64,000 nt of DNA from an uncultured Aquimarina sp. (GTDB lineage Bacteria > Bacteroidota > Bacteroidia > Flavobacteriales > Flavobacteriaceae). The translations under genes and the position numbers were made by a program. The notes below the pieces were generated by a model that saw only the letters and a list, made by a program, of their open reading frames with translations, was not told where the DNA came from and ran no database searches. The DNA lies in NCBI GenBank assembly GCA_947503835.1, contig CANNFM010000013.1:1-64000 (forward strand), written 5' to 3'. Positions 50,470 to 60,350 of this stretch are shown one piece after another. The first letter of the stretch is position 1. Every line of letters starts with the position of its first letter.

Positions 50470-52920
50470 ATGAATGTGAAACACACAAACTCAACAAAAT
50501 TTAAATTAGGGCATTGCATACAAAAGCTTAGTTGGCTTTTTTGTATGACACTTATGTTATTACCTGCCACTAATTTTGCGCAAACAGACCCATTACCAAA
50601 ACATAAAACTACACTAGGTCTCGAAATAAAATCTGATATCAAGAAAAGTAGTAGCCCTCAGGTTATTACAGAAACGGTTTCAGAAAATGGAGCAATATGG
50701 CTACGTCTGTTTTTTAAAGATGTAAACCTTGGAAACAAAAGTACGCTAACTATTACATCAGATTTAGATGGAGCTACCCAGGTATTAACAGCTAAAACAA
50801 TTAAGACCTGGAATAATTCTAGTGCTTATTTTAATGGAGATAAGGTTACAGTTAAATTAACAGTTGCCGCAGGAGAGAGTGCTGTTGGACTTAATATAAG
50901 CGAGCTAAGTGTAGGTGATCATGACCCTACAACCAAATCACAATGTGGATCAACCGATGATAGAGTAGACTCTGCCGATAATGCAATCGGAAGAATAGTA
51001 CCTATCGGTTGTACAGGGTGGATTATTACAAATGGTAAGTTAGTAACTGCTGGTCACTGTGTAGGTAGCAGAGCTCAGATCATAGAATTTAATGTACCAA
51101 AATCTAATCCAGACAGAAGTATTGTACATCCTGGTCCAGAGGATCAGTATCCAATTGGTAATTTTGTATCACCATATCCTGGTAACGCATCTCAAGCTAA
51201 TGATTGGGGAGTATTTACGGCTAGTGCTAACTCACAAACTGGTCTAACACCTATACAAGCTCAAGGTAAATCTTTTAATGTGGTACAAAGTGCTCCAGTT
51301 GGTAATATTACCATTACTGGGTTTGGTACAGATACAGGAATCGATAACCAAACTCAGCAAACTCATACAGGTCCTTTGACTTCTGCAAATAATACATTTG
51401 TGAGGTATAGAACTGATACAACTGGGGGTAACTCAGGAAGCCCAATAATTGACGGAGCTGGTAATGCCGTAGGAGTTCATGCTTATGGTGGTTGCTCAGG
51501 TTCTGGAGGATCAAACTCAGGAGAAAGAGCAACAATACCTGCTTTTTGGGATGCTATGGGACTTGATGGAGGACCTGGCCCAGGACCTGGAACAGAAGAA
51601 TGTTCTGGAGATGTTTCTTCATTTCCATTTGCTGAAAGTTTTGAAACTAACCTTGGACAATGGAAGAACACTACAATTGGAGATGATATAGATTGGACCA
51701 GAAATTCGGGAACTACTCCTTCTAGTGAAACAGGACCTAGTAGTGCAGCAGATGGATCAACTTATATCTATGTAGAAGCTTCAGGAAATGGAACAGGATA
51801 TCCTAATAAGAGAGCTTTATTAAACTCTCCTTGTTTAAACTTTAACAACTTAACCACGCCTAGACTTACTTTTCAATATCATATGTTTGGTAGTGCTATC
51901 AATAGCTTAGCTGTTGAAGCTAGAACTGATAATACCGGAAACTGGACAAGTGTATTTAGTAGAAATGGTGCACAAGGAAACAACTGGAATGCAGCAGATA
52001 TAGATCTTGCAGCGTATGCAGGAGAGGCTAGTGTACAATTACGATTTAATGTAGTTACTGGTACTGGTGGTAGTGGATGGCAAAGTGATATAGCAATAGA
52101 TGCTGTATCTATCCAGAATGGATCAGGTGGTCCGGGTCCAGATCCAGGATGTGATGCATTAAGCTTTAATGATTTCCAAATCAATCCTTTCTCTAATCAA
52201 GATAGAGGTGGTAGTGCTACTGTTGTAAATGCAGGAGCTGGATTATCAATGAGTGGTAATACTTGGAAAGAAATTGCTCTTGCTTATAATGTAACTGCTA
52301 ATACGGTGATAGAATTTGATTTCAGTAGTACAGCTCAAGGAGAAATCCATGCTGTTGGATTCGAAGATGATGATGCATTAACACCTACTAGATATTTCAA
52401 AGTTCATGGTACTCAAAATTACGGAGTAACCAACTATGACAATTATGCTGGTGGTACTACAACGTATGTTATTCCTGTTGGTAATTTCTATACTGGTGGT
52501 ATGAATAGATTAGTATTCATTAATGATAATGATGCTGGATCAGGAAATACTTCTACATTCTCTAATGTGAAGCTTTACGAAGGATCTTGTGGGCAATCTG
52601 CTCTTGCAGAAAGTGTAACGAGAGAACAAAGATCAGTAACTCCTATACTAGGGACAGATGATGAAAACGACTTTAGAATGAGTATATATCCTAACCCTGC
52701 TAAAAATGTGTTCTCAATATATATAGGTAATAGCATTAAAGGCGATGCAAATGTTACTATTCATAATATATTAGGACAGAAAAAAGCTCAAATAAAGCTT
52801 AATCCAGGAGTAAATACGATATCTGCTCAGAGTCTATCTTTAGGAAAAGGGATATATCTTTTGACACTAGATACCGGAGAAGGAAAACCAGCCAATATTC
52901 AAAAAGTGATCATTAATTAG
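50470..52920 (+). CDS. Secreted trypsin-like serine protease with MAM-like domain and T9SS type A signal
   Basis: The 816-aa protein has a signal peptide (about 1-38, ..N-F-A-Q). An S1 protease domain at about 160-365 has the catalytic H in V-T-A-G-H-C-V-G (about 195), D in A-N-D-W-G (about 244) and S in T-G-G-N-S-G-S-P (about 322). A G-P-G-P-G-P-G linker follows. A MAM/jelly-roll domain covers about 380-550 and a second beta-sandwich domain about 560-720. The T9SS type A C-terminal domain has I-Y-P-N-P-A-K-N and ends K-V-I-I-N. It should be an extracellular endopeptidase or surface-attached enzyme. A terminator lies 46 bp downstream, so it is monocistronic. Confidence 0.93.
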   Translation: MNVKHTNSTKFKLGHCIQKLSWLFCMTLMLLPATNFAQTDPLPKHKTTLGLEIKSDIKKSSSPQVITETVSENGAIWLRLFFKDVNLGNKSTLTITSDLDGATQVLTAKTIKTWNNSSAYFNGDKVTVKLTVAAGESAVGLNISELSVGDHDPTTKSQCGSTDDRVDSADNAIGRIVPIGCTGWIITNGKLVTAGHCVGSRAQIIEFNVPKSNPDRSIVHPGPEDQYPIGNFVSPYPGNASQANDWGVFTASANSQTGLTPIQAQGKSFNVVQSAPVGNITITGFGTDTGIDNQTQQTHTGPLTSANNTFVRYRTDTTGGNSGSPIIDGAGNAVGVHAYGGCSGSGGSNSGERATIPAFWDAMGLDGGPGPGPGTEECSGDVSSFPFAESFETNLGQWKNTTIGDDIDWTRNSGTTPSSETGPSSAADGSTYIYVEASGNGTGYPNKRALLNSPCLNFNNLTTPRLTFQYHMFGSAINSLAVEARTDNTGNWTSVFSRNGAQGNNWNAADIDLAAYAGEASVQLRFNVVTGTGGSGWQSDIAIDAVSIQNGSGGPGPDPGCDALSFNDFQINPFSNQDRGGSATVVNAGAGLSMSGNTWKEIALAYNVTANTVIEFDFSSTAQGEIHAVGFEDDDALTPTRYFKVHGTQNYGVTNYDNYAGGTTTYVIPVGNFYTGGMNRLVFINDNDAGSGNTSTFSNVKLYEGSCGQSALAESVTREQRSVTPILGTDDENDFRMSIYPNPAKNVFSIYIGNSIKGDANVTIHNILGQKKAQIKLNPGVNTISAQSLSLGKGIYLLTLDTGEGKPANIQKVIIN

Positions 52921-52965
52921 GTGATATAAAACCTGCTTACAAGACATTAAATTTATTACTAATAG

Positions 52966-52994
52966 GCACCTCCAAAAAGTGGAGGTGCTTTTTT
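52966..52994 (+). terminator. Rho-independent terminator of the serine protease gene
   Basis: GCACCTCC-AAAAAGT-GGAGGTGC forms a perfect 8-bp GC-rich stem followed by TTTTTT, 46 bp after the stop codon. Confidence 0.9.
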
Positions 52995-53094
52995 GTATAC
53001 TTGATTGTAACAAAATACTATTTTTTTCGTCATATAAGTATATTGCTAATAATATTAGCAATTCATCAATCATCAATCAAAAAACAAAGAAATC

Positions 53095-53433
53095 ATGAAA
53101 CAAGACAAATCAGTATTAGTCATTACACATTTATCGCAATTATTAGACCTTATCACTGGATTTGGAGGTTTTGTTGTACCACTAATATTATGGTTAACAC
53201 AAAGAGACCGAATTTCAGAAATGGATGAACATGGCAAGTCTATTATGAATTTTCAAATCAGTATGTTTATCTATGCTCTCATTTGTGTTCCATTAACCTT
53301 CTTATTTGGGTTAGGAGTAATAGGGCTGGCTATTATCGCAGTACTGTGCTTTGTTTTTCCTATTATTAACGCCATTAAAGTAAATAAAGGTGAGCAACCA
53401 TCATATCCTTTATCTTTTCAAATTATTAAATAA
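53095..53433 (+). CDS. DUF4870-family small membrane protein
   Basis: The 112-aa protein has three hydrophobic segments (L-I-T-G-F-G-G-F-V-V-P-L-I-L-W-L, F-M-I-Y-A-L type, and G-L-A-I-I-A-V-L-C-F). The DUF4870 hallmark is the P-L-I-L-W-L-T-Q-R-D start and the closing N-A-I-K-V-N-K-G-E. The function of the family is unknown. The gene stands alone between two terminators and has its own upstream region. Confidence 0.88.
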   Translation: MKQDKSVLVITHLSQLLDLITGFGGFVVPLILWLTQRDRISEMDEHGKSIMNFQISMFIYALICVPLTFLFGLGVIGLAIIAVLCFVFPIINAIKVNKGEQPSYPLSFQIIK

Positions 53434-53436
53434 TAA

Positions 53437-53470
53437 AAAAACCGGGTGATTTTAAAATCACCCGGTTTTA
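53437..53470. terminator. Bidirectional terminator between the DUF4870 gene and amt
   Basis: ACCGGGTGATTTT followed at once by AAAATCACCCGGT is a 13-bp stem, flanked by AAAAA on the left and TTTT on the right. It lies between convergent genes and can serve both strands. Confidence 0.92.
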
Positions 53471-53491
53471 TGGTAAAACACTATTTAAGTT

Positions 53492-54748
53492 CTAGTGTTG
53501 GTTAAGTCTAAAATCAGGATATGCATCCATTCCGTGTTCATGGTTATCTAGTCCATCTATCTCTTCTTTTTCAGAAACTCGGATACCGATAGTTTTCTTA
53601 AGAGCAAATATGATTAAGAAAGAAGTTACTACGCAAAATCCTCCTGCTGCTAATACGCCAACTCCTTGTACAAGGAATTGATCAAAGCCAGCTTTAGCTC
53701 CAAAAATCCCTACGGCTAATGTTCCCCAGATACCACATATCAAGTGTACTGCAATAGCACCTACAGGATCATCTAGTTTTAGTTTGTCAATTAAAGCTAC
53801 TCCGAATACTATAATTGCACCCGCAATAACACCAATCAAAACAGCATCGGTAGGAGACATTTGATCTGCACCTGCTGTAATTCCCACTAATCCACCAAGG
53901 ATCCCATTTAAGAACATGGTTAAATCATAGTTTTTATACATTAGAGTAGATACCAAGAATGCAGTCACTCCACCAGCAGCAGCAGCTAGGGATGTAGTAA
54001 CTAGAGTAAGTGAAGTTCCTGCTGCATCTGCAGAAAGAACAGATCCCCCATTAAATCCAAACCATCCTAACCAAAGAATAAGCACACCTGCAGCCGCAAG
54101 AGGTATATTGTGACCTGGGATCGCTTGTGGTTTACCTTCAGAGCTAAATTTTCCTATTCTAGATCCAAGTAGATATACAGCTACTAGTGCTGCCCATCCT
54201 CCTACAGAATGTACTAATGTCGAACCTGCAAAATCATAAAACCCTTCAGCTTCGCCAATGGTAAGAGTAGATAAAAATCCACCTCCCCATTGCCAAGAAC
54301 CAACAATTGGATATACTAACCCCACATAAATAATAGTAAAGATCATAAATGCTCCAATTTTAATACGTTCTGCAACAGCTCCTGACACAATAGTAGCGGC
54401 TGTGGCTGCAAACATCCCTTGAAATAAGAAATCTGTCCAGTAAGTATATCCTTCATTATACGCAAGATCTAAACCACCTTCAGTGGTAAGTGGAGCGTCT
54501 AGCCCAAAACCGGCAAAACCTAGAAATCCGGTAGCCCCTTCTTCAAAGCCAGGGTACATTAAATTGAAACCTACAAGACAATAGAGGAGTAGACCTACAC
54601 AGATAATAAATACGTTTTTAAATAATATGTTGATTGTGTTTTTTTGACGAGTTAATCCAATTTCTAAAAAAGAAAACCCTAAGTGCATGAAAAATACCAG
54701 TGCAGTACACACCATCATCCATACATTGTTTATCGTTAACATTTCCAT
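53492..54748 (-). CDS. amt: Ammonium transporter (Amt family)
   Basis: The 418-aa protein has 11 predicted transmembrane helices. Signature residues are in D-F-A-G-S-T-L-V-H-S-V-G-G (first pore His and substrate site) and A-V-H-L-I-C-G-I-W-G (second pore His). W-L-G-W-F-G-F-N-G-G-S is typical of the family. It takes up ammonium across the inner membrane. The glnK-type PII gene is 72 bp upstream, the conserved pairing in which PII blocks the channel when nitrogen is plentiful. It is divergent from gltB-gltD, the main assimilation genes. Confidence 0.96.
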   Translation of the reverse strand: MEMLTINNVWMMVCTALVFFMHLGFSFLEIGLTRQKNTINILFKNVFIICVGLLLYCLVGFNLMYPGFEEGATGFLGFAGFGLDAPLTTEGGLDLAYNEGYTYWTDFLFQGMFAATAATIVSGAVAERIKIGAFMIFTIIYVGLVYPIVGSWQWGGGFLSTLTIGEAEGFYDFAGSTLVHSVGGWAALVAVYLLGSRIGKFSSEGKPQAIPGHNIPLAAAGVLILWLGWFGFNGGSVLSADAAGTSLTLVTTSLAAAAGGVTAFLVSTLMYKNYDLTMFLNGILGGLVGITAGADQMSPTDAVLIGVIAGAIIVFGVALIDKLKLDDPVGAIAVHLICGIWGTLAVGIFGAKAGFDQFLVQGVGVLAAGGFCVVTSFLIIFALKKTIGIRVSEKEEIDGLDNHEHGMDAYPDFRLNQH

Positions 54749-54820
54749 TATATAAATACTATTAAAATTATTTTTTTGTTTTCAGTTGGTAATTTTTAAT
54801 ATTAGTAAAGTGGTAAAACA

Positions 54821-55159
54821 TTAACTTAATGTTCCTCCACCTTTTTCAGAAGTACGAATTCTATATGCTTCTTGTATATCTGAAACAAAGATTTTACCAT
54901 CCCCGACTTCTCCTGTTTTTCCAGCTTCAAGAATTGCAGCAATTGCAGCTTCTTCAAAGTCATCATTTACAACTATTGATAAATAACGTCTTTGAATATC
55001 GGTAGTGCTATAGGATACTCCACGATATACACTTCCTTTTTGTTCGTTTCCTACTCCGGTTACATCCCAATACGAGAAAAATGTGATCCCTTTTTCGTGT
55101 AAAGCTTCTTTTACAACTCTATATTTAGATCTCCTGATTATTGCTTCTATTTTCTTCAT
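54821..55159 (-). CDS. glnK: Nitrogen regulatory PII protein (GlnK type)
   Basis: The 112-aa PII protein starts M-K-K-I-E-A-I-I-R. The T-loop contains Y-R-G-V-S-Y, with Tyr 50 at the usual uridylylation position. The following S-T-T-D-I-Q-R-R-Y differs from the proteobacterial T-loop, a Bacteroidota-like variant. The B-loop is T-G-E-V-G-D-G-K-I-F-V. It binds ATP, ADP and 2-oxoglutarate and controls the adjacent Amt. Whether Tyr 50 is modified in this organism is unknown. Confidence 0.95.
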   Translation of the reverse strand: MKKIEAIIRRSKYRVVKEALHEKGITFFSYWDVTGVGNEQKGSVYRGVSYSTTDIQRRYLSIVVNDDFEEAAIAAILEAGKTGEVGDGKIFVSDIQEAYRIRTSEKGGGTLS

Positions 55160-55657
55160 AAAGAATAAAAAGTTAAAATTAATGTTAAATTCGAATCAAA
55201 AATATGTGAATTTATGTTTTGTATCCAAATTTTATAGGGTAATCACATAATTTTTATCATTTTATGGTATTTACCCCCTAAAAAATTAGGGGTATATATT
55301 TTTTCTATTAAAAAATGATGATTTCGCACTTGCAGAATTCAATTTTTTTACGAAAACGTTTTCATTTGAATTTATGGATAGTCAGATAACTACGATTTTA
55401 TGTAAAACCCTTATTTTATTAGGGTTTTTAACAAAAAGTGCGTTGTCATATTCGTAATGAGAAGTCGTTATTTTGTGATTATTTTATCCAATTGGCTATT
55501 TTTTTACGCAGCTCAGAAAAGTGAAGTGTAATGCTTCTGTTTTCTTTCTTGTTCCTTAATGATTTGTTAATTTCATACACTTGAAACATAAAACTGATCT
55601 TAAACTTTTGTTATTACAAAAAACTAAGAAGAGTTCACAATTAAGTCGGAAAACGTT
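55160..55657. promoter_or_regulatory. Divergent control region between glnK-amt and gltB-gltD
   Basis: A 498-bp AT-rich region with no ORF that must contain the promoters of both nitrogen operons. It holds an inverted repeat AAAACCCT-TATTTTATT-AGGGTTTT (55404-55428). Another notable stretch is CTTTTGTTATTACAAAA about 45 bp before gltB. I could not match a known nitrogen-regulator box. Confidence 0.55.
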
Positions 55658-58600
55658 ATGAAGAAACAAGGAATGTATCTACCAGAATTTGAGCACGACG
55701 CATGTGGTGCAGGATTCATATGTAGCTTAGAAGGTAAGAAGTCAAATGATATTATTCATAAAGCATTAGAAATTCTTGAGAAGTTAGAGCATCGTGGTGC
55801 GGTAAGCTCAGACGGAAAGACAGGAGATGGTGCTGGTATATTAATTGATATTCCTCATGATTTTTTTGTAGAGCATTGTGATTTTGATCTACCTGCAGCA
55901 GGAGAATATGCAGTAAGTAATGTTTTCCTTCCTAAAAAAGAAAACCAAAGAAAATTCTGTATCGATACATTCGAAAAGAATATAGCAGATCAGGGCCTTG
56001 TATTATTAGGTTGGAGAGATGTACCTGTTGACCATATTCACCTAGGAGAGATAGCCGCTACAACAGAACCTTTTATTAAACAATTATTTATAGGTAAAGA
56101 AAACGAAGATCAGAGCTATTTTGATTTTAATCTGAAGTTATTTACAGCAAGAAAAGTAACAGAACATACTATATATGAATCTAAACTCTCTGAGAGTAGA
56201 TTCTTCTACTTACCAAGCTTATCTACCAAAACCTTAATATTTAAAGGACTTTTAATGCCAGAAGATATTAAGTTGTACTATACAGATCTTATGGATCCAC
56301 AAGTAGTGACAAGGTTAGCTTTGGTACATCAGCGTTTCTCAACCAATACTTTTCCAACCTGGGATCTTGCACAGCCTTTTAGATACATGTGTCATAATGG
56401 GGAGATCAATACCTTAAGAGGTAATGTTACCAGAATGCGTTCTCGAGAAGAATTATTAGAAAGTGATTGGTTCGGAGAAGATATTAAAAAAATACTTCCT
56501 GTAGTTTTAAAAGGGAAGTCTGATTCTGCCTCTATGGATATGGTTGTAGAGTTGTTATTGATGACTGGTAGATCGCTTCCAGAGGTAATGATGATGATGG
56601 TACCAGAGGCATGGGAGAAAAACCCTGAAATGTCTGAAGTTAAGAAAGCATTCTATGAATATAATTCTTGTGCGATGGAGCCTTGGGATGGCCCGGCTTC
56701 TATTCCGTTTACAGATGGTAATTATATAGGAGCAGTGTTAGACAGAAATGGTTTAAGACCTTCTCGTTATAGTGTTACCAAAGATGGATACGTTATTATG
56801 TCTTCAGAAACTGGTGTGGTTGATCTTGAACCAAGTAATATTGAGTTTCATGGTCGATTAGAACCAGGGAAGATGTTTCTGGTTGATATGAGCGAAGGAA
56901 GAATTATCAATGACGAAGAGATTAAAGAAAAAATTGCTTCACAACATCCATATAGAGAATGGTTAGATAATAACCTGGTTCACTTAAAAGACATTCCTTA
57001 TAATGATTGCCCTTTGTTTTTGGGTGAAGAAACGGTTGCAAAACGTAAAGCCGTATTTGGGTACACACAAGAAGATATTGATACAATTATATCCCCAATG
57101 GGACAGTTGGGTAAAGAACCTATCGGATCTATGGGATCAGATACCCCAATTGCTGTGCTTTCTGAACGTCCTCAATTAGTCTATAATTATTTTAAGCAAT
57201 TATTTGCCCAGGTAACCAATCCACCGTTGGATGGTATACGTGAAGAATTGATTACGGATATCAGTCTGACTTTAGGATCTGATCACAATATTTTTGATAT
57301 AAATGAGAAGCATTGTAATAAATTAAAAATCCAGAATCCCGTAATATCAAAAGAAGATCTCGATAAGATAAAAACATTTACAGGTAAAGGATTCAAAGTA
57401 ACCTCTATACCAATGTTGTATAACATTAATAGAGGACTTAATGGCCTTGAAGATGCTTTAGAAGTAATGCTAAAAGAGGTGTCTGATGTGATTGATGAAG
57501 GAACAAATGTGGTCATACTATCAGATAGAAACGTTAGTAAACACAGAGCACCGATTCCTGCTTTGTTAGCATGTTCTTATGTAAATAGCGGACTGCAAAG
57601 GTTAGGAAAACGTTCTAGAGTAAGTATTATTATCGAATCTGCAGAACCAAGAGAAGTGCATCATTTTGCATTACTATTTGGATATGGTGCAAGTGCCATT
57701 AATCCATATATGGTAAATGAAATTATAGGAGAGCAGATCGAAGAAAGTAATATCACAGGAATCGAATTTGATGAAGCTATAAAAAATTACAATAAAGCAG
57801 TAGGTAAAGGAGTGCTGAAGGTGATGAACAAAATCGGAATCTCTACTTTAAATTCGTATAGAAGTTCTCAACTGTTTGAATGTATTGGTATTAATACCAA
57901 AGTAGTTGATCAATATTTCCCCAATACGGCAACACGTATTGAGGGGATAGGGTTATATGAAATCGAAAAAGAGATTGCAAAGCGTCATAAAAGAGCATAT
58001 TTAGAGCAAGAAGTAGCAGCCAGTTTAGATTTAGAAATTGGAGGGCAGTACAGATGGAGACGTAACGGAGAAAAACATCAGTTTAATCCTTTATCGGTTG
58101 CAAAACTTCAAAAATCTGTTCGAGATAACGATCCTAATACATATAAAGAATATGCAGACTTGATCAATGAGCAATCCAAAAACTTAATGACGATTCGTGG
58201 ATTATTAGAGTTTTCTAACTACGATCCGATTTCGATAGATGAGGTAGAGCCTTGGACAGAAATTGTAAAACGTTTCAAAACTGGTGCAATGTCTTATGGG
58301 TCTATTAGTAAAGAAGCCCATGAGAATCTTGCCGTTGCGATGAACCGTATCGGAGGAAAAAGTAACTCTGGAGAAGGAGGAGAAAATCCACTTCGCTTTT
58401 ATAAAGATGTAAATGGAGATTGGAAAAATAGTGCAATTAAACAAGTGGCTTCGGGTCGTTTCGGGGTATCTTCAAATTATTTGACCAGTGCTTCCGAAAT
58501 TCAGATAAAAATGGCTCAGGGAGCTAAACCAGGTGAAGGAGGACAGTTACCAGGACCGAAAGTAAATCCTGAGATTGCAAAAACCCGTAATTCTACACCG

Positions 58601-60160
58601 TATGTAGGATTAATTTCGCCACCACCACATCACGATATTTACTCTATCGAGGATTTATCACAGTTGATCTATGATTTAAAATCAGCCAACAGACAAGCAA
58701 GAATTAATGTAAAATTAGTTTCTGAAGTAGGAGTAGGAACTGTTGCTGCTGGGGTTGCTAAGGCAAAAGCAGATGTTGTATTGATCTCTGGTTTTGATGG
58801 AGGTACAGGGGCTTCGCCATTAACATCACTAAAGCATGCGGGATTACCATGGGAACTAGGTATTGCAGAAGCACAACAAACATTAGTGGGTAATAACCTA
58901 CGTAGTCGTATTGTGTTAGAATGTGACGGGCAATTAAAAACAGGTCGTGATGTTGCAGTAGCATGTTTGTTAGGAGCAGAAGAGTTTGGTTTTGCAACTG
59001 CGCCGCTTGTCGCTTCGGGATGTATTATGATGCGTGTATGTCATTTAAATACATGTCCGGTTGGGATTGCTACGCAAAACCCTGAGTTACGTAAGAAATT
59101 TAAAGGTAAACCAGAACATGTTGTAAATTATATGTATTTCGTAGCACAGGAGTTACGTGAGATTATGGCACAGTTAGGTTTCCGTACAGTAAATGAGATG
59201 ATAGGGCAGGTAAATAAGCTAAACCACAATAAAGCTATAGAACATTATAAAGCTGCCGGAATAGATCTTACTCCAATTCTTCATCAGGTAGAAGCACCAG
59301 AAGGTGTTGAAATCTATAATACAGAGGAACAAGATCATTGTTTAGGTAAATCTATAGATTTTGAAATTATAGAACAGGCACACCCTGCGCTTTTCCGTAA
59401 AGAAAAAATTACATTAGATTTTGATGTGTGTAACACAGATAGAGCAGTAGGAGCGATCCTTAGTAATGAGATTTCTAAAATATACGGAGCTCAAGGATTA
59501 CCAGATAATACATTGAAATTGAACTTTACCGGAGCTGCAGGACAGAGTTTTGGGGCCTTTGCAACCAAAGGATTAACTATGATAGTTAATGGAAATACTA
59601 ATGATTACCTCGGAAAAGGGCTTTCGGGAGCAAAACTAGTTATAAAAGTTCCTGAAGAAGCTACGCTAATCCCTGAAGAAAATGTAATCACTGGTAATGT
59701 AACTTTATATGGAGCTACCGCCGGAGAAGTATACATCAACGGAAAAGCAGGTGAACGATTCTGTGTACGTAACTCTGGAGCTAAAGCGGTGGTAGAAGGA
59801 ATAGGAGATCACGGTTGTGAGTATATGACTGGTGGTGTTGCCGTTATTCTTGGAGAAGTAGGAAGAAACTTCGGAGCCGGAATGTCTGGTGGTATTGCTT
59901 ATATCTATGATGATAAAAATACGTTTGAGGCACATTGCAACAAAGAGGCTCTTAATCTTGATCCGGTTGTAGAACAGCAGGATATAGATGAGTTAAAAAC
60001 ATTAATAGAGAATCATTACAATGCTACTTTAAGTCCGTTAGCACAAAGAATCCTCGAAAACTGGGAGAAAGAAGTTTCAAAATTTATTAAAATCTTCCCA
60101 GAAGAGTATAAGCAGGCATTGAAAAGATTAGAAGAAGAGAAGTTAGAAGTTAGAAGTTAG
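55658..60160 (+). CDS. gltB: Glutamate synthase large subunit
   Basis: The 1500-aa protein has a class II glutamine amidotransferase domain, with nucleophile Cys 16 in H-D-A-C-G-A-G-F after a short propeptide. A central linker and an FMN-binding synthase domain follow (K-P-G-E-G-G-Q-L-P-G, G-F-D-G-G-T-G-A-S-P). The 3Fe-4S cluster cysteines are in C-I-M-M-R-V-C-H-L-N-T-C-P-V-G. A C-terminal GXGXG beta-helix completes it. It converts 2-oxoglutarate and glutamine to two glutamates with gltD. The usual length is about 1500, so it is complete. The end contains TTAGAAG repeats that give a repetitive C-terminus (E-E-K-L-E-V-R-S). Confidence 0.98.
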   Translation: MKKQGMYLPEFEHDACGAGFICSLEGKKSNDIIHKALEILEKLEHRGAVSSDGKTGDGAGILIDIPHDFFVEHCDFDLPAAGEYAVSNVFLPKKENQRKFCIDTFEKNIADQGLVLLGWRDVPVDHIHLGEIAATTEPFIKQLFIGKENEDQSYFDFNLKLFTARKVTEHTIYESKLSESRFFYLPSLSTKTLIFKGLLMPEDIKLYYTDLMDPQVVTRLALVHQRFSTNTFPTWDLAQPFRYMCHNGEINTLRGNVTRMRSREELLESDWFGEDIKKILPVVLKGKSDSASMDMVVELLLMTGRSLPEVMMMMVPEAWEKNPEMSEVKKAFYEYNSCAMEPWDGPASIPFTDGNYIGAVLDRNGLRPSRYSVTKDGYVIMSSETGVVDLEPSNIEFHGRLEPGKMFLVDMSEGRIINDEEIKEKIASQHPYREWLDNNLVHLKDIPYNDCPLFLGEETVAKRKAVFGYTQEDIDTIISPMGQLGKEPIGSMGSDTPIAVLSERPQLVYNYFKQLFAQVTNPPLDGIREELITDISLTLGSDHNIFDINEKHCNKLKIQNPVISKEDLDKIKTFTGKGFKVTSIPMLYNINRGLNGLEDALEVMLKEVSDVIDEGTNVVILSDRNVSKHRAPIPALLACSYVNSGLQRLGKRSRVSIIIESAEPREVHHFALLFGYGASAINPYMVNEIIGEQIEESNITGIEFDEAIKNYNKAVGKGVLKVMNKIGISTLNSYRSSQLFECIGINTKVVDQYFPNTATRIEGIGLYEIEKEIAKRHKRAYLEQEVAASLDLEIGGQYRWRRNGEKHQFNPLSVAKLQKSVRDNDPNTYKEYADLINEQSKNLMTIRGLLEFSNYDPISIDEVEPWTEIVKRFKTGAMSYGSISKEAHENLAVAMNRIGGKSNSGEGGENPLRFYKDVNGDWKNSAIKQVASGRFGVSSNYLTSASEIQIKMAQGAKPGEGGQLPGPKVNPEIAKTRNSTPYVGLISPPPHHDIYSIEDLSQLIYDLKSANRQARINVKLVSEVGVGTVAAGVAKAKADVVLISGFDGGTGASPLTSLKHAGLPWELGIAEAQQTLVGNNLRSRIVLECDGQLKTGRDVAVACLLGAEEFGFATAPLVASGCIMMRVCHLNTCPVGIATQNPELRKKFKGKPEHVVNYMYFVAQELREIMAQLGFRTVNEMIGQVNKLNHNKAIEHYKAAGIDLTPILHQVEAPEGVEIYNTEEQDHCLGKSIDFEIIEQAHPALFRKEKITLDFDVCNTDRAVGAILSNEISKIYGAQGLPDNTLKLNFTGAAGQSFGAFATKGLTMIVNGNTNDYLGKGLSGAKLVIKVPEEATLIPEENVITGNVTLYGATAGEVYINGKAGERFCVRNSGAKAVVEGIGDHGCEYMTGGVAVILGEVGRNFGAGMSGGIAYIYDDKNTFEAHCNKEALNLDPVVEQQDIDELKTLIENHYNATLSPLAQRILENWEKEVSKFIKIFPEEYKQALKRLEEEKLEVRS

Positions 60161-60350
60161 AAGTTATGAGTTTTATGACTACTTAAAATTAGAAATATAT
60201 AATTCATTAAGAAGTACATAAAAAACACATGACCATAATATAGTTGATAGTGATAATAAATAAGTTTCTTAATATAAATAGCAAATTTCAGAAAAGAACT
60301 GAAGCTTAGATTCTTTGCTACTTTGGGACTTAGCAACTTAGAGAACAAAC

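Noticed and set aside
51479..52184. Gly/Pro-rich overlapping frames in the serine protease gene
   Set aside because: They come from the G-P-G-P linker sequence; the long frame holds the complete catalytic triad and C-terminal signal.
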